Positions 11,276 to 24,335 of a stretch of 57,567 nucleotides of DNA are shown here, piece by piece. Positions within the stretch are counted from its first letter, which is position 1. Every line of letters starts with the position of its first letter. The translations under genes and the position numbers were made by a program. The notes beneath the pieces were generated by a model, which was given only the letters and a program-made list of their open reading frames with translations, searched no databases and was not told the origin of the DNA. The DNA is from Emmonsiellopsis sp. PD_33 (Eukaryota > Ascomycota > Eurotiomycetes > Onygenales > Ajellomycetaceae): assembly GCA_032988165.1 (NCBI GenBank), contig JANTQF010000220.1:1-57567 (forward strand), read 5' to 3'.

Positions 11276-12180
11276 ACATGTATAACATTAATAAGAATAT
11301 CTGAATACAGTCACTATATAATACTTCTAAATTTAGAAGGAAAGAGAATAGCTAATATCAGCTAGATACTTCAGTGTAGTTTGATTAACTCTCTATTATC
11401 TTATTAGCTCTTCTTATCCTCATGAAAGGATCATTCCTTCAGTTTTTTTATTAAGTCAAATAGAGACTTGAAGACTAGCATTTTGAATATCAAATACTAA
11501 AAGTATGAAATTCCTAGTAAAAATAAGATTATTTTATGAATACTATACTGATTATATCATTTCATCAGTAAAAAAATTTTTTCACTCCACTTTAGCATGC
11601 CAAGTCATGTAGCTTGCACATTAAAAGTACTCAAGTCAGCTCCAGACTGGCTCTAAATCAGCACAAAAATCACAATCTTGCTCCTGCAGTCTCTAGACTT
11701 TAAGCAATCCACATGTGGGTCTTGCACCCCTCTGGTATTACATGGGATGTTGACTGTCCCTATATTACCTTGAAGTGATCTTATGCATGAAGGGAGAACT
11801 CCAATGCATCTCATACATACTTTATTATGTATTCTTTCTTGGTATTAGTGTGTGCATGAAGGGAGAACTCTGATGCATCTCATGCATGCCTTATTACATG
11901 TTCTTTCTTGATGTTAATATGAGTCAGAAGGCAAGGCTCCAATAGATTATATATATATATATAATTAATTATATATGTAATTGCTATTACTATATTATAT
12001 AAATACATTATTATTAACTAATTACTCTGCCTACTTCATACATTCAGATTTCATACAACCTCACATCTTCATCTATTAGCATGCCTTGCATGTTATAATA
12101 AGTCAACTATCTTCACAGTCATCCATGCTATTACTCTGATTATAAGTTTATAGTAATAAATCTAAGTAAGCTAATTTTAT
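11276..12180. repeat. spacer with a 69-bp direct duplication
   Basis: A 69-bp unit beginning TGCATGAAGGGAGAACTC is present twice in tandem (11,784 and 11,853). The section at about 11,590-11,760 is somewhat richer in C than its surroundings. A TA run lies at 11,948-11,964. No gene is seen. Confidence 0.7.
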
Positions 12181-13995
12181 CATTCTTTACTTTTATCATT
12201 ATTATTTACTATCACTACTATTATTAGCTATTACCTTTATTATTTATTTGTACTGCCATCATTAGCTATCTACCATCATTCACTATTATTACCTATTAAC
12301 CTTATTAGAGCTATCCACACTGTGAAACATGGATATAATAGAATACAACATCTAGTAATATCTTATAAAATGTGGACATACTCCATCCATCAGCAGGGTT
12401 ACCCACTTAATAGCTTGAATAGAGAGTAGGTCATCTAGACATCTGATTTTCCTTTTATAGCCTTCCTCTCTAAGGCCCTAAGTGGGTTATAAGGTAAGAT
12501 TGCTTTGATCAGTACACTTCCATATCTCATCAGAAATATGAAAGTATACTAATTAAAAAAACCTCACCTCTGAACCCACTCTGAGCTGACTCTATTTCTA
12601 GGCACAAGCTACAGCATATTAAGCTGAGAAACTGTGTAGAGGCCAACTATCTGAGAGAGGGTTAAAATCAATGGTAATAATAGTTATTATTGATTGTTTA
12701 CTACTATCATTATGTGTTGTTGCTATTATTATTAGCAGTTATTACTATTATTTATTATTACTGTCATTATTAGTAGTCTTACAGGCACAGGTGCACACTG
12801 TATGTTGCTTTGAAAAATATTAGGAAGCCCAGATAGTATATTATAAAGTAAGGATAAGAAAAAGGGCCATTCAGATAGTATGCTATGAAGTGAGAGTAAG
12901 AAAAAGATAGTATGCTATGAAGTGAGAGTAAGAAAAAAGGCTGCCTGAATAGCATGCCATGAAGTGAGAGCAAGAAAAAGATAGTATATTATAAAGTAAG
13001 GGTGAGAAAAAGGGCTATCCAGATAATATACTATAAAGTGAGAATGAGAAAAAGAGCTACCTAAATAGCATACTATAAAGTGAGAGTGAGAAAAAGAGTC
13101 ATTAAAAAGGAGTAGAAAGAGTTGCAGAAAGAAATAGAGCTTACTTTTTAATAATAATGATTATCATTATTAATTATTTATTATCATCATTATGTGTCAT
13201 TGCTGTCATCATTAGCAGTTATTGCCATTATTTATTATTATTATCATTATTAATCATCTTACAGGCACAGATGTGCATCTTATATTGCATTGGATCATCT
13301 TTATTATCTGTTACTACTATTATGTGCTGTTGCTGTTATTATTAGTTGTCTTACAGGTACAAGTATGTACTATATATTGCATTGAATCATCTTTATTGTC
13401 CACTGCTGCTATTACATGCTATTACTGTTATTATTAGTAGTTATTATCATTATTTGCTATTACTATCATTATTAGTCATCTCATGGGTGTAAGCACATAC
13501 CACACATTACTTTGAATCATCTTTATTATTGTCTATCAGGGTGAGATGCAAAATCCCAAGCAACAAGATATCTAATTATTACCTAAAAGACTGATAACCT
13601 CAATCTTATATCTATTATAATTTGGTATAGAGATAACTTCAACATCAGAATCCTCTTTCTTAATAGACAAATTACTAGCTCCTTAGCTCTTTTTGTGTTT
13701 TAAAGTTTAGATTATAGATGAAGTAGTGTTACTTCTTTTGCACTTAACTGCCTGTGCATGCTCCTGCTTAACTATTATCTCATACTAGTTGTAGATTATA
13801 TACTAGGATTTTTTTGAATAATCTAGCACCTGTGGCTAACAGCAAACTTTTCATCCAGGAATATTTACTATTACTATCATTATTAGCTGTTAGCTACTAC
13901 CACTATGTGCTATTACTATCATAATTTATAGTCAGCTATTATTATCATTATTTACTGTTGCTGTCATCATTGGCTGTTGGCTATTATCACCTTTA
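12180..13995. repeat. satellite block 1 (ATT/ATC-rich higher-order repeats, 92-94 bp period)
   Basis: TTATTA/TCATTA-rich degenerate repeats with islands of tandem units. CTTACAGG-type boxes recur at 12,778, 13,258 and 13,350 (92 bp) and a variant at 13,480 (92 + 38 bp). At 12,820-13,110 another minisatellite repeats a TATGAAGTGAGAGTAAGAAA unit, with a GGGC(T/C)A-containing insert in alternate units. At 13,860-13,995 units of the 94-bp type in the next array begin. All ORFs here are repeat artefacts. Confidence 0.85.
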
Positions 13996-14690
13996 TTTAC
14001 TCTTACTACTATATACTGAATAAAGATATAAAAGTCAAGCTAATATAATCCTATAATTTCATAAATGAACTAACAACTTAATGTTAACACTAATGATGTG
14101 GAGAGATAGTAATTTAAAATCCAAAAGAGGAAATGAATCAGCAGTAAATGAGAATAAAATAAAATCCACACAGGAGGCAAGTAGCATACAGACACATAAA
14201 GAATGTTAGAACTAATAAAGATGATTAAAGAGACTATTAAAATAATAGTTAATCTCATATAATTAGTGATTATAGACCTCAAACTCAGAGATCAACTAAA
14301 TGAATATAGTAGGCAAAATAGAGACAGGCTGTACCAGCACAGCTAATAGAGTTGCCTCATACATTTACTCAAATAGGATCCTAAATAACCACTGAAGGTA
14401 GCAAGAAAACAGAAGGACTGAAGGCCAGGTAGGGCCTAGAAGATAATGGAAAATGCTTATTAGAATGAGAGATAAATATAGTGATAGTATAGAAGTAAGA
14501 TATATATAGTGAAGAGGCAGAAGATATAGAATGATGAGGATAGAATGAAAAGAGGAGGTTAAGATAGAGAGACTAAATCAAGTGACTCACCATGTGACTA
14601 AAAGGTAGTAAGTAAAACTATGCTAAAATACTCAGATTTTCCTCACTACTAATAGTGTTTTATAACCCAACCTACTTCATATATATTTAG
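13996..14690. other. unique sequence interrupting the satellite
   Basis: About 700 bp of AT-rich but non-repetitive DNA separates two stretches of the same 94-bp satellite. This suggests an insertion into the array, but I could not define termini or a target duplication. No gene is recognised. Confidence 0.45.
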
Positions 14691-15190
14691 TAGTCAGCTA
14701 TCATTACTATTATTTGCTGTTGCTGTTATAATTAGCAGTTATCACTATTATTTGCTGTTACTATTATTATTAGCTATTAACCATTAACTACTATCATTAT
14801 AGGCTGTTACTATTATAGTTGATAGTCAGCCATTATTATCATTATTTGCTGTTACTGTCATTATTGGCTGTTAGCTATTAACCACCATCATTATATGTCA
14901 TTACTATTATAGTTGGTAGTTAGCTGTTGTTACTATTATTTACTGTTGCTGTCATTATTAGTTATTAGCTGTTAGCTATCATCATTATGTGCTATTACTA
15001 TCATAATTGATAGTTAACTGTTATTGCCATTATTTACTGTTACTATCATTATTAGCTATTAATTATTAGCTACTACCATTATGTGTTATTATTATTATAA
15101 TTAGTAGTCAGCTGTTATCATCATTATTTGCTGTTACTACTATTATTTCTAATTAGCCTTCACTGTTACTATTATTACTATCATTATTCA
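14690..15190. repeat. satellite block 2, 94-bp tandem unit
   Basis: The box (T/C)ATTATTT(A/G)CTG starts at 14,746, 14,840, 14,934, 15,028 and 15,122, an exact 94-bp spacing, with units containing GCTGTTAGCTATTA, ATTATGTG and AGTCAGCTG-like segments. An additional 38-bp sub-unit precedes the first. Confidence 0.92.
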
Positions 15191-15569
15191 CTATTACTCA
15201 AGCATAATATTCAATGCTTGAATTATTTCTTCCTTGAAGCCAAGAAGTATATCAGCATTAGGGGATGTTAAATACTCAAGGAGTGGTGCAACATTGAGGA
15301 CACCCACTAGAAGAACTCAGATTTAATAGATTTAAGTATTTAGAACAGGTTCATCTTCATCATTCTAATGATATGTGATTGAGAATGCTATTTCCTCATC
15401 TATATTACTAAGAGCTATTCTATAGATTAATATAACTTTATAGTTTGTAGTAATATGATCTTTCATATCACTAAAATTTTCCTTCAATATCATCTCATGC
15501 ATTTATTTCAGCTTTCTGTCAGAAGGTAGCTCTTTTGGTGGTTCTTGTTTGCCATTTAGAACCCTACTT

Positions 15570-16105
15570 GAACTAGATGCCTCTAGTGCTGGTGCCAGTG
15601 CTACTTGACTCTAACATACTGGCATTGTTGTTACTATTAGAGTCATATTGTAGATCTTAGTAGTTACTAATAGTAGAGTTATAGCTGCTGATATTTCCTC
15701 TATATTTAGAAATACTCTCCATATAACTATTATAATCTAAAAGGTAGAAGGTTCTCATTAAGTAGAGTAGATCATCACTTCTGTGCTGCTTGACTCTAAC
15801 ATACTAGTATTATTATCACTATCAGAGTTATATTGTAGGTCCTGGCAGTTACTAATAATGAAGTTATAGTCATTAATATTTCCTCTATATTTAAAAATGC
15901 TCTTCATACAGCTACTATAATCTAGAAGGTAGAAGATTCTTATTAAATAGAGTAGGTTATCACCTCTATACTGCTTGACTTTAACATACTAACATCATCA
16001 TTACTATTAGAGTCATATTGTAGGTCCTGGCAGTTGCCAATGATGAAGTTATAGCTACTGATATTTTCTCTATATTTGAAAATGCTCTTCATGCAGGTAT
16101 CATAA
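15570..16105. repeat. 185-bp tandem repeats (about 2.8 copies)
   Basis: CTTGACT(C/T)TAACATACT starts at 15,604, 15,789 and 15,974 (185 bp apart). Units share TCATATTGTAGGTCCTGGCAG-like and CCTCTATATTT blocks. It lies just downstream (in minus-strand sense) of the Plavaka remnant, where subterminal repeats of a CMC element would be expected, though this is inference. Confidence 0.88.
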
Positions 16106-16269
16106 CATAAAGTCTAAGAAAATAGGTTTCTTATATTACTTCTCAATCTTCTGAATCTTAATAACATTATGAAAGCTATCACATCCTGCATGTTAACATC
16201 ATTATTAGCTGTTATTTTCATTGTTAGCTATTACTCCAATCATTTACTATTAGGATCACTCTATTTACT

Positions 16270-19200
16270 CTATTAATTAATTAGGTGAATTCAAAGAGTA
16301 GTACTTCTATGACTTACTTATTAAATTATCATCCTTCTATACCTATCTTTCTCAGCCTCTTTTCCCATATATCTGCCTGCTTTCTTACCAAACTCATAAA
16401 GTTAGAATGATAGATAGTATTATATTGATCCTAATTAATATAATGATTGATGAAGTATATCAGCTATTAATCCTACTTCAACAAGAAAAACTTTGAAATT
16501 ACATGGGCACTTCAAATCACATGTTCTAAAGAGTAGAACTATCAGTTGATTAGATACTATCTTTAATTTATCTGACTTAGAGTAGGCTCCTCAATCTCAA
16601 GTATATCAGTAATCTCATGTGGAAGTCCAGTTGATCCTCCATGAAGCTGGAAAATATTAATAAAGACACCCATGTATATAATACTTCACAAAGAATCCTC
16701 ATTATAGACCTCCCATGTATGATTTTTAACTGTAAGAATAATCTTAAGGCATTTAACTCTTTATTTATTTATAAGAGACTGTTGATCTACCTCCTTCTTC
16801 TGAATTCAGACATAATCCTTATATTAGCCCTCCTCTTTCTCTCACTTGAAACTATATCTAATCAGCTTCTATTTCAATCTATCTTCTTTTACTAGCTCAT
16901 ATTTATTGATTTATCAACAGAATATTAACTCATGAAGCTGCATGACATACTCATCCACCCATGAAGAATCTGACTCTAAATGATTAATTATAGTTCTAAA
17001 GCTCTTTATATCATCATGTTTCTTTCACATCTCTCACACAAACACTATAAATGCCTTCTGAAGACTGTTCAACTGCAGTTACTGATATAGACTTCTAAAG
17101 TGTATCTTATCCTATAAAAGGCCCCCCCTCTTTACTTTCTTGTACCCATAGGCTACTAGATTAAGAGCTGTGCTGGGCTTGCTGATCTTAACATTAATGA
17201 AAGCATCAAGTTTACTTGAAGAACTAGCTATTTACATGTGAGTTTTAATGCTGTGCTGAAGGATCTAGCAGTTAACTTAGTATATAATATATCTAATAAT
17301 CTGAACTTCAAACTCATTATGCTTATTATACTTATTTATTTAACTGAATAACTCCTTCACTAAATATTTGTAAGCACTCTCCAAGTTACTTGTGTCCACA
17401 TTATTGGTAGTCCCCATTAATTGAATAAAATCAACATAGTGTTGAATAACATGGAACTTTGAGAAGTTAAAGTAGCTATTCTTTCAGTATTTACTGAAGA
17501 CATACTTTAACTTGTTAATTTAATATAGTATAGTTTTCATGTACTTCAGAGTTTCATCATCATGAGATTAGTAGTCAGCAAGCATCTAGAAGTCTATAAT
17601 TACTTGTGAGAAAAGAATTATAGCATCTACCTCTAAACCTTTAATTAAGAGTGTAATAGTAGAGATCAGCTGTCACATCAGGGCCTCCTATTTGATCTCA
17701 GTCTATTACTTAATCTCACTGAAGTTCTTTTAGAATATCTTTAGCTCAGTAAATCTAGAAACCAGCTTTAACTACTCATTTAGTTACTTTATATCACCTA
17801 AATCCTCTATTAACACAGTCATTATAGAATTAGTCTATCTTCTCTTATGAATAGTATCCTTCAGGTGCCATTTACATCAGGTCAGCAGATAGTCAAGCAA
17901 CCCTTTAAGTAATTAATGTAGGAAATTAAGTATTATTATTATATGAATATTGGTGAATTTATGGCCCCAGACAAAGTTAGATACAGGGTGAATACTCATA
18001 TCAGCATCAATTTCATCTCTTTTTAGTTGTTAAATGATATCTTTCATATATTTATGTGTTTACAATAGCCATCTAGTTCATAGATTCTCATGTTCTTTGA
18101 AGAGGATCTAGCATATCATACAGTGTGAGTTACTCTTAACTCCCATAAGAATGATCTGTTCTTCATAGTTGGCCATCAATTCAGTAATAATGGGAAAACA
18201 CTTCTAGTAGCATTTATTAGCACAAAGAATGATAATACCATCAACTGAAAGTTTTTCAATGGCTTGTGAAGCTATTAGCTTTATTTTCAATATATTACTT
18301 AAGACTCTTTAGGATAACTCACATTCAAAAATCCATTTCATAACTATATAATAAATAGTTACTTTCATACCCCAATCCTTCTTCATCTTGATAATGGGCA
18401 GAAACCCAATCAGGATCAAACTAAAGATATTTTATTTTTATTGCATATAACTGTTCAGATTTCTGATTGTCATATAAATTGGCCAGGCAGACAAATTACC
18501 ATAATATTAGATTAGAACTGTCTTATTAACAGTAATAAGTAATAGTACAACTATGATCTCATTCTTAAGTTTCTCCTGGGTATTCTACCATCAATCCACA
18601 GTGTGTATCTTGATGTATACTTAATGATTCTTTTGGTTGAATACTTATATGAGTATATAGATAAGATGTTCCTTAAAAGCTTCATATTCAAATAGAAAGG
18701 AGATAATAGATAGAACATTCTAATAGTAGAATTAGTATTTATTAGTAGAACTATTATTAATCATACTATCTATTATTATAATCTTTACTCTTCAATTTCC
18801 TATTAGTATTCCCTGCTTAATAGCATCAAGCTTATGTTATCATTCATCCACACTATCAAAGCTTAATTGATCACTTCAAGTTTTCAATACAGAAATTTTA
18901 AATCAGGCAGTTACATCTCTCTTTATCATCTGATTATCATTAAAGTACATTGCCAAGCTAAAGTCTTATTCATTTTTAAAGGGATAGAAGATATTATCCT
19001 ATATTCATCTATTTAGAGGTAAAGATAGATCTGATGTCATTACTAGTAATACTCTAGCTAAGTATTCCAACTCTTACTTGTAGATGACTGTCTGTACTGT
19101 AGTTGCACTAAGATAGCCCTTCTGTACTGAGAATAGTGATATGATAACTGTAAATCCAGATGATCATAACCCTGCCTGCACATTTAAGAGCTCTACTAGG

Positions 19201-19500
19201 AACTCAGAATTCATTAATATAGCTATATCATCATCTTCATCAATTCACAGTATATTATCAGAAGGATTAGAGTCAACTAATAATTAACATTAGTTACTAT
19301 CTAACATCAAATAACAGTTTAAATTCATCTTGCATATGAATAGCTCTATCATCTTCCTGTGTCTCTCCTCTCTGAATGCTATTTATAATAGATTTCAAGT
19401 TAATTCAGACATATTTTCTGCAGCAATGAGACTCATATCAATCAAGTTCACTTAGATTTGATGCTATAAATCTATAACCATTATAAGGGTATAGGTGTCT
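16270..19500 (-). pseudogene. Plavaka-type (CMC/EnSpm) transposase pseudogene
   Basis: Read on the minus strand, the frame keeps Plavaka landmarks in order: a hydrophobic segment with a DKT motif and LSAWPIYMTI (about 18,530-18,450), NYEEQIILMGVKSNSHC with MIC (about 18,175-18,115), a segment ending HPVSNFVWGHKFTNIH (about 17,995-17,945) then LHQLLKG, and KFHVIQHYVDFIQLMGTTNN (about 17,470-17,410). These correspond to the conserved blocks around the DDE acidic residues, the Cys-Cys pair and the HxxxHY block. Length is about 1,000 codons. Many TAA/TAG/TGA stops fall at Gln, Trp and Arg positions, as expected from C-to-T damage. The start codon is uncertain. The SNF2 remnant lies upstream on the same strand. 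Not functional. Confidence 0.75.
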
Positions 19501-19639
19501 GTCAGCAGTTCATTTTTTGCATGTTATATTTATAATCCAAAGTAATCTCTGTATATATAGAAAAATTAATGTAAAATGATCAATGAAACTCTAAATCACA
19601 ACATTCAGTAGATGGTAACTAATAATCTCTACTAGTATA

Positions 19640-19965
19640 AATATTATGAATCATATGGTGCTAACCAATCATCAAATTTACAACTACAAATATTAGACCA
19701 CTAAATTTATAAGTCATATGATGCTAACCAACCACCAAATTTGCAATTATGAATGTTGAACAGCTAAATTTGCAAGTCATATGGTGCCAACTAACCACTA
19801 AATTTATAACTGTAAATATTAGACTGCTAATTTTATAAGTCATATGGTGCTAATCAATTATAAATGTTAAACCATCAAATTTGTAAGTCATTAATCAACT
19901 ATGAAGGTTCTTGGACTACCAACATTGCAAATCACATTGAGTTGTGAATGTTGGCCAGGATAGAG
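19640..19965. repeat. 63-bp tandem repeats between the transposase and SNF2 remnants
   Basis: AAGTCATATG(A/G)TGC begins at 19,711, 19,774 and 19,837 (63 bp). Units contain AATTTATAACT and ACCA(C/T)(C/T)AAATTT segments, and a partial unit follows at about 19,880. A diverged, inverted version of the unit (GTTAGCACCATATGA...) occurs at 26,690-26,850. Confidence 0.88.
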
Positions 19966-20039
19966 TGCTATAGAAGCATATAACTTAGGATGAAGTATTC
20001 AAAAGACAATTTAAAGGTAAGATGATTATTATTATTACT

Positions 20040-23000
20040 TTACAGCTATTAAATATAAAATCTAACTTAAACTGGTTTTCAACTCTATCTATTAACATCA
20101 TATTAGAGTTATCACATTCTTCCTCTACTACTTCTCTCATGCTAATTAATCAGCTAACTCATGTGATGCTTGCATAGTGGTTTCATTAAACTTCAGCTAT
20201 AAGTTCTGATAGTAAAGAATCCCCACTTCAACCTTTACATCTTCATATACTATCTAATGATAATAGATCTTATCATTTTTCTAGCTTATTTAAGTAATCC
20301 AGCCTGTAATTTGTTCTTCATCAGTCTGTAGCCATTCAGAGGTCAATAGAACCAGATGGCAGGCTCTAATAAGTATGAATCTCTGAGTAAGAATTTTTAG
20401 AGTGGTGATGATAATAAGTGGGGTTTTCCCATCACAGCAATTATATAATTCCTAATTGAAGTTAAACACATTAATTAGATCTTATCTGTTTAAGGCTATT
20501 ACATACCCATATAGTGTCACAACAGGATAACTGAGTTCCTTAAGGTGCTAGAATCCAGTTAGCTCACACTATTATACCATATAAATTCATAAGAAGTAAG
20601 TAAATATATCTCTTCCAAAATAGTAATAATAGCAGGTTCAGGAACAATTATCACTAATTTCTCAGTATAGTCAGTATAGTCTTAAGATATTGCCAGATCA
20701 GCCAGCAGCTTTTCAATGAACTTCACCTTTACCTTCTTGACAAAATTCATAATAAAGGGGGAGTAGAGCATTAGAGATAAAAAAGTGTTCTTTTTCAATT
20801 AAGATTTTCATATACTTTTATTATTCTTATCTTTCTTCATATTAAGTTTCTCATTAGTAAAATGAAATCTAGGCTAGCTATTATTAAAATCATTCTCATT
20901 CTTCTCATCTGAGTAACTCTCCTCATCCTCCTCATCTGAGTCATCCAAGTCATTCAAGTCCCCATTCTTATTAGTATTTACATTCTTAGGGTCATTATTA
21001 TTTTAACATTCAATATTATTTTGAGATTTAACATTATTTTGAAATTTAATGTTATTTTAGGATTTAACATTGTTTTAAAATTCAATATTGTTTTGGAATC
21101 AGATAATGTTCATGGCTCCAGGAAAAATTACTAGCATACAAGCACAGTAAGAATTTTTAAAGAATGTAGATATACATAGGGTTGGTTCTGAATCCTTTCT
21201 ATCTCTTTACAACTACAAGTTATGAGTATTTATAAAGGCTGTCTTGGTAGCTGCAATAGCTTCAGCCTCTATCCTCTTTATAGCTTCTTTTTGAGCATCA
21301 GTTAATTTAACCATGATATCACAGTCCTCATGTGAGGAGAGATCAATAATATTCTTACTAAATTATTTGTAATTGATGTCTTACTGGATCATGATGCATT
21401 TGAGAATTCATACAAATAGAAGGATAAATCTCCTCAGTTGGGCCTTAGATGCTTCTATCATACTATAAGTCTTTATGTAGTTGCCTAGTGCAGTAGAGGT
21501 ATTCTAACTGAGCTTTTTGAACTCCTTCTGACAGGCTTGATGTAGTATATTCAATTTTAACTAATAATTAGTTTCTAGAAGGCCCATTCAATGCTATAAG
21601 TCATAAGGACCTTTCTCAAATAGAGTTTCAGACATCAATCAGACATTAGGATTAGTTGGCAGCAATTTGATATCATCATGAAGTTTCTTCTTTATTCCAT
21701 TCAGAATGAAATAAAAATTATGAATAGTTATACTATTCTCATTCTTCTTTAGATGAGATTCATTATGGACCAGTAGTTCCCAGTTCCATGCAGATATTAA
21801 TATTAGGGTTTGATGTATATAGTTCATTATGTATGGTATTATCAGCACCATACAGTCATTAAGCTTAGCATGGGGCACAAGATCTTTAGAGATGAATGAA
21901 AGTAGATATGCCTTGGCACTTAAACTATACTTCTTAAACCTCTTGGCTATAAAACTCTTAGAAGAGATGGAGGGCTGCACAAACAATCTCAATGATAACT
22001 TAGAGTTAATAACATTTATAAACTCATCAACCCATATAGATAAAAGTAATAATAGGGCTATAATGAGAGAATAACTCCTTCTGATTCTTCACACCTTCAG
22101 CAGTGCCTTCCAATTAATGTGTGGCTTTTGAATCACAGTATAGAGGCATCTGAAGGGCCATTGTGACTACATTGGACATGATGTAGTAGGAGCTGTGTCT
22201 TTTTGAAGATGTTTATGAGCTATTTTGGAATTAAACTCTTAGAATTCTCTAACTGAATCATAATTTAATGCCAGTAAGAACCTAAGAATAATATAGGTAA
22301 TTTACTCAGTGATTTTCCTAAGTCCCATTTTATCACCTAGAATGCCCCCTCTCACTTTGTTGTCCACTAATAGCATTCAGAATGCAGCAAAGGTCTAGTA
22401 GCTGAAGAATACTCTCTTTATATATAGTATTTTAATTTTAATTGAGGGATCTTTATAGTCTACCACCTTATCCTCAAATATAAAGAAGTGGGCAAATAGA
22501 CTCTCATTGTGTTTGGTGAGTTGGTGGCATCTTATTATGTCTACTACTTGAGAAATTAGACTAGTGTCATCAAGATTGCATATATTATCTATCCAAGCAC
22601 TATTAACATTGGTTTCTGGCTGCTTATTGGGATCCAGAATCATAATGACCTCTAAGGTAGAAGTTTTTAGCATTAAACTATCTGAAGATGTGAGCATCTT
22701 GAGAGATAATTTAACCTGCTAACTGGGCATTAGAGGGTCTATTATCATTTAACTGTCTTCTGTCTCACCAGCTGGATCAGCAGGAGATGTGGGTGCTTTG
22801 GAAGATAACTCAACTAGTAAATTGTCTTTTGGGATTGGATCATCTTTTGAGATTGAATCATCTTTTGGGATTGAATCATCTTTTGAGATTGAATTGTCTT
22901 TTAGGATTGAATTGTCTATTGGGATTGGATTATCTATTTGGATTGAATTATTTATTTCAGTGTTAGATGGTATAGTAGGAACAGTATCATATCTTGAGGC

Positions 23001-23630
23001 TTCAATGTTATTATTATTATCATTAAAGCTGGCTGGATGTTTGTACTTGTTGGATTTCTCTCAGATCTCAAACTGAACTGCTCACTGCTGTGATAGTATA
23101 TTCAGTTTGACTACTTTATCTGTAAAGAAGGCTGTCTTACATCAGATAATCCATGAGATTACTTGATCAATCCCAATACTAACTAACTATTCTGAATAGT
23201 ATAGATCTATAAGAAAGACTCACTGGGCCTCTAAGTTGAAATGAATGACACTATTGCTCTTCAGCTCTTCCAGTTAGTCACTATAGTCCTCCTTTATAAG
23301 ATGGTTGACTAGGTTTAGTTCTCTAGTCACACAAGATGCTAGATCCACTGATGTACATACAGTGAGCTGATTGTCTTCATTCATCAGAGAGTTAATAGTG
23401 TAAAACTCTACATGTTGAATCTAGTTATTAAGTATGTTTAGTATTGATTTAGCAGCTCTGAAATCTGAAGCACAAGTAAAGGGTAGTAAAGACCTATGAT
23501 TACTACCACAGCTAGCTATTATCATTAGTCTCTCTAATTGATATGCTAATGAGGTTTATCATGTCAGTGGTGAAAGCTCCTGATACTCAAAACTGAGCTC
23601 TTTAGGTTTAACTGACAGATAGATTGGCAT
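20040..23630 (-). pseudogene. SNF2-family helicase/ATPase pseudogene carried with transposons
   Basis: Minus strand from ATG 23,630. An N-terminal region of about 300 codons (about 23,630-22,700) contains a tandem Ser/Ile/Pro/Lys/Asp-rich stretch (22,960-22,820). Then come helicase motifs in order: motif I as RGGILGDKMGLRKI (about 22,360-22,310), motif II as VHNESHLKKNEN (about 21,775-21,740), a SETLFEKGPYDL segment (about 21,635) that matches the SNF2 SGTPxEN motif, and a helicase-C half (20,780-20,200) with EKLVIIVPEPA and a final (R)xxxxxNKLQAGLLK block. Motif changes are E-to-K, G-to-R and T-to-I, all explainable by C-to-T on one strand or the other. SNF2 proteins are ATP-driven DNA translocases. 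Here the gene is dead (multiple stops), but its long open stretches (117 and 100 codons) show late decay. Confidence 0.78.
22805..22965 (-). repeat. in-frame minisatellite in the SNF2 N-terminus
   Basis: The unit (C/G)ATTGAATCATCTTTTG(A/G)GA of 18 bp (6 codons) is repeated about 8-9 times. On the minus strand it encodes a Ser-Ile-x-Lys-Asp-Asp/Asn hexapeptide, probably a flexible linker. Confidence 0.85.
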
Positions 23631-23639
23631 GAATGTTTT

Positions 23640-23740
23640 GAGATTAAATGATATTTTAGGATTGAACAGTATTTTGAGATTGAATGCTATTTTGAAATTA
23701 AATACTATTTTGAGATTAAATGGTTACTGATCTCTACTGT
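23640..23740. repeat. short tandem repeat (ATTTTGAGATTGAAT type)
   Basis: A unit of about 20 bp of the form TATTTTGAGATTAAAT is repeated five times immediately upstream of the SNF2 start. Related runs occur at 21,000-21,110, 24,780-24,830 and 26,080-26,140, so the same low-complexity unit marks several positions around this gene. Confidence 0.7.
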
Positions 23741-24003
23741 ATTTTCAAGTCATCATATAGACTTGTTTGCTGAAGAGGTCAACAATGATAATCTAATAAT
23801 TACCTATAATGTATCTATCATTATTGAGGAGTTTCTCTGCTTATTTAGTAGAAATATCCATCACATCCAACAGGCCTTAACTGATGCATTCATTAATAGT
23901 GCAGATTCTAAATTGCCTCCCATGGCTAATATTCTACTTGACTGTATAGTAGTTGGAGAGTACTGCAAGTCATTAATTGAATTTAGCCTTAAGCTAATTT
24001 AGA
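23700..24003 (+). pseudogene. short open coding-like segment, divergent from SNF2
   Basis: About 100 codons without a stop on the plus strand (containing NDNLIITYNVSIIIEEFLCL and SRNIHHIQQALTDAFINS), starting about 70 bp from the SNF2 start in the opposite direction. The reverse strand of this interval has stops in all frames I read. No ATG-led start is evident and the family is unknown. It may be an exon of the gene remnant at 25.2-26.05 kb. Confidence 0.3.
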
Positions 24004-24064
24004 TCTCATACTATATAGCTCATAACTTTACTGATTGCTTCATTGGATAGGGTAATCATAATGG

Positions 24065-24335
24065 CCTAGATGTAAATATCAGAATGAAAACATTATAAAT
24101 AGAGGATACAATATGACTTACTAGCTGACTTGAAGCTTCTTTACCAAAGTTAGCTCTAAAGTTGATAAGGCAGTGATAGGAAGTTGGTAATAGATCAGAG
24201 CTAGATATAAAGATCAGAATGAAAACATTATAAATAGAGGATGTAGTATAACTTACTAGCTGAGCTTCTTCATCAAAGTTGGCTCTAAATCTCTGATGTT
24301 GGTAGTAGGGTAGTGATAGTAAGTTAGTAATAGGT
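24065..24335. repeat. 135-bp direct duplication
   Basis: ATCAGAATGAAAACATTATA begins at 24,078 and again at 24,213. The following blocks (CTTACTAGCTGA, CAAAGTT(A/G)GCTCTAAA, AGTGATAG(G/T)AAGTT) repeat in the same order. Confidence 0.85.

Noticed and set aside
12180..15190. CRISPR-like regular repeats
   Set aside because: Units are directly adjacent, without unique spacers, and the genome is eukaryotic; it is a satellite.
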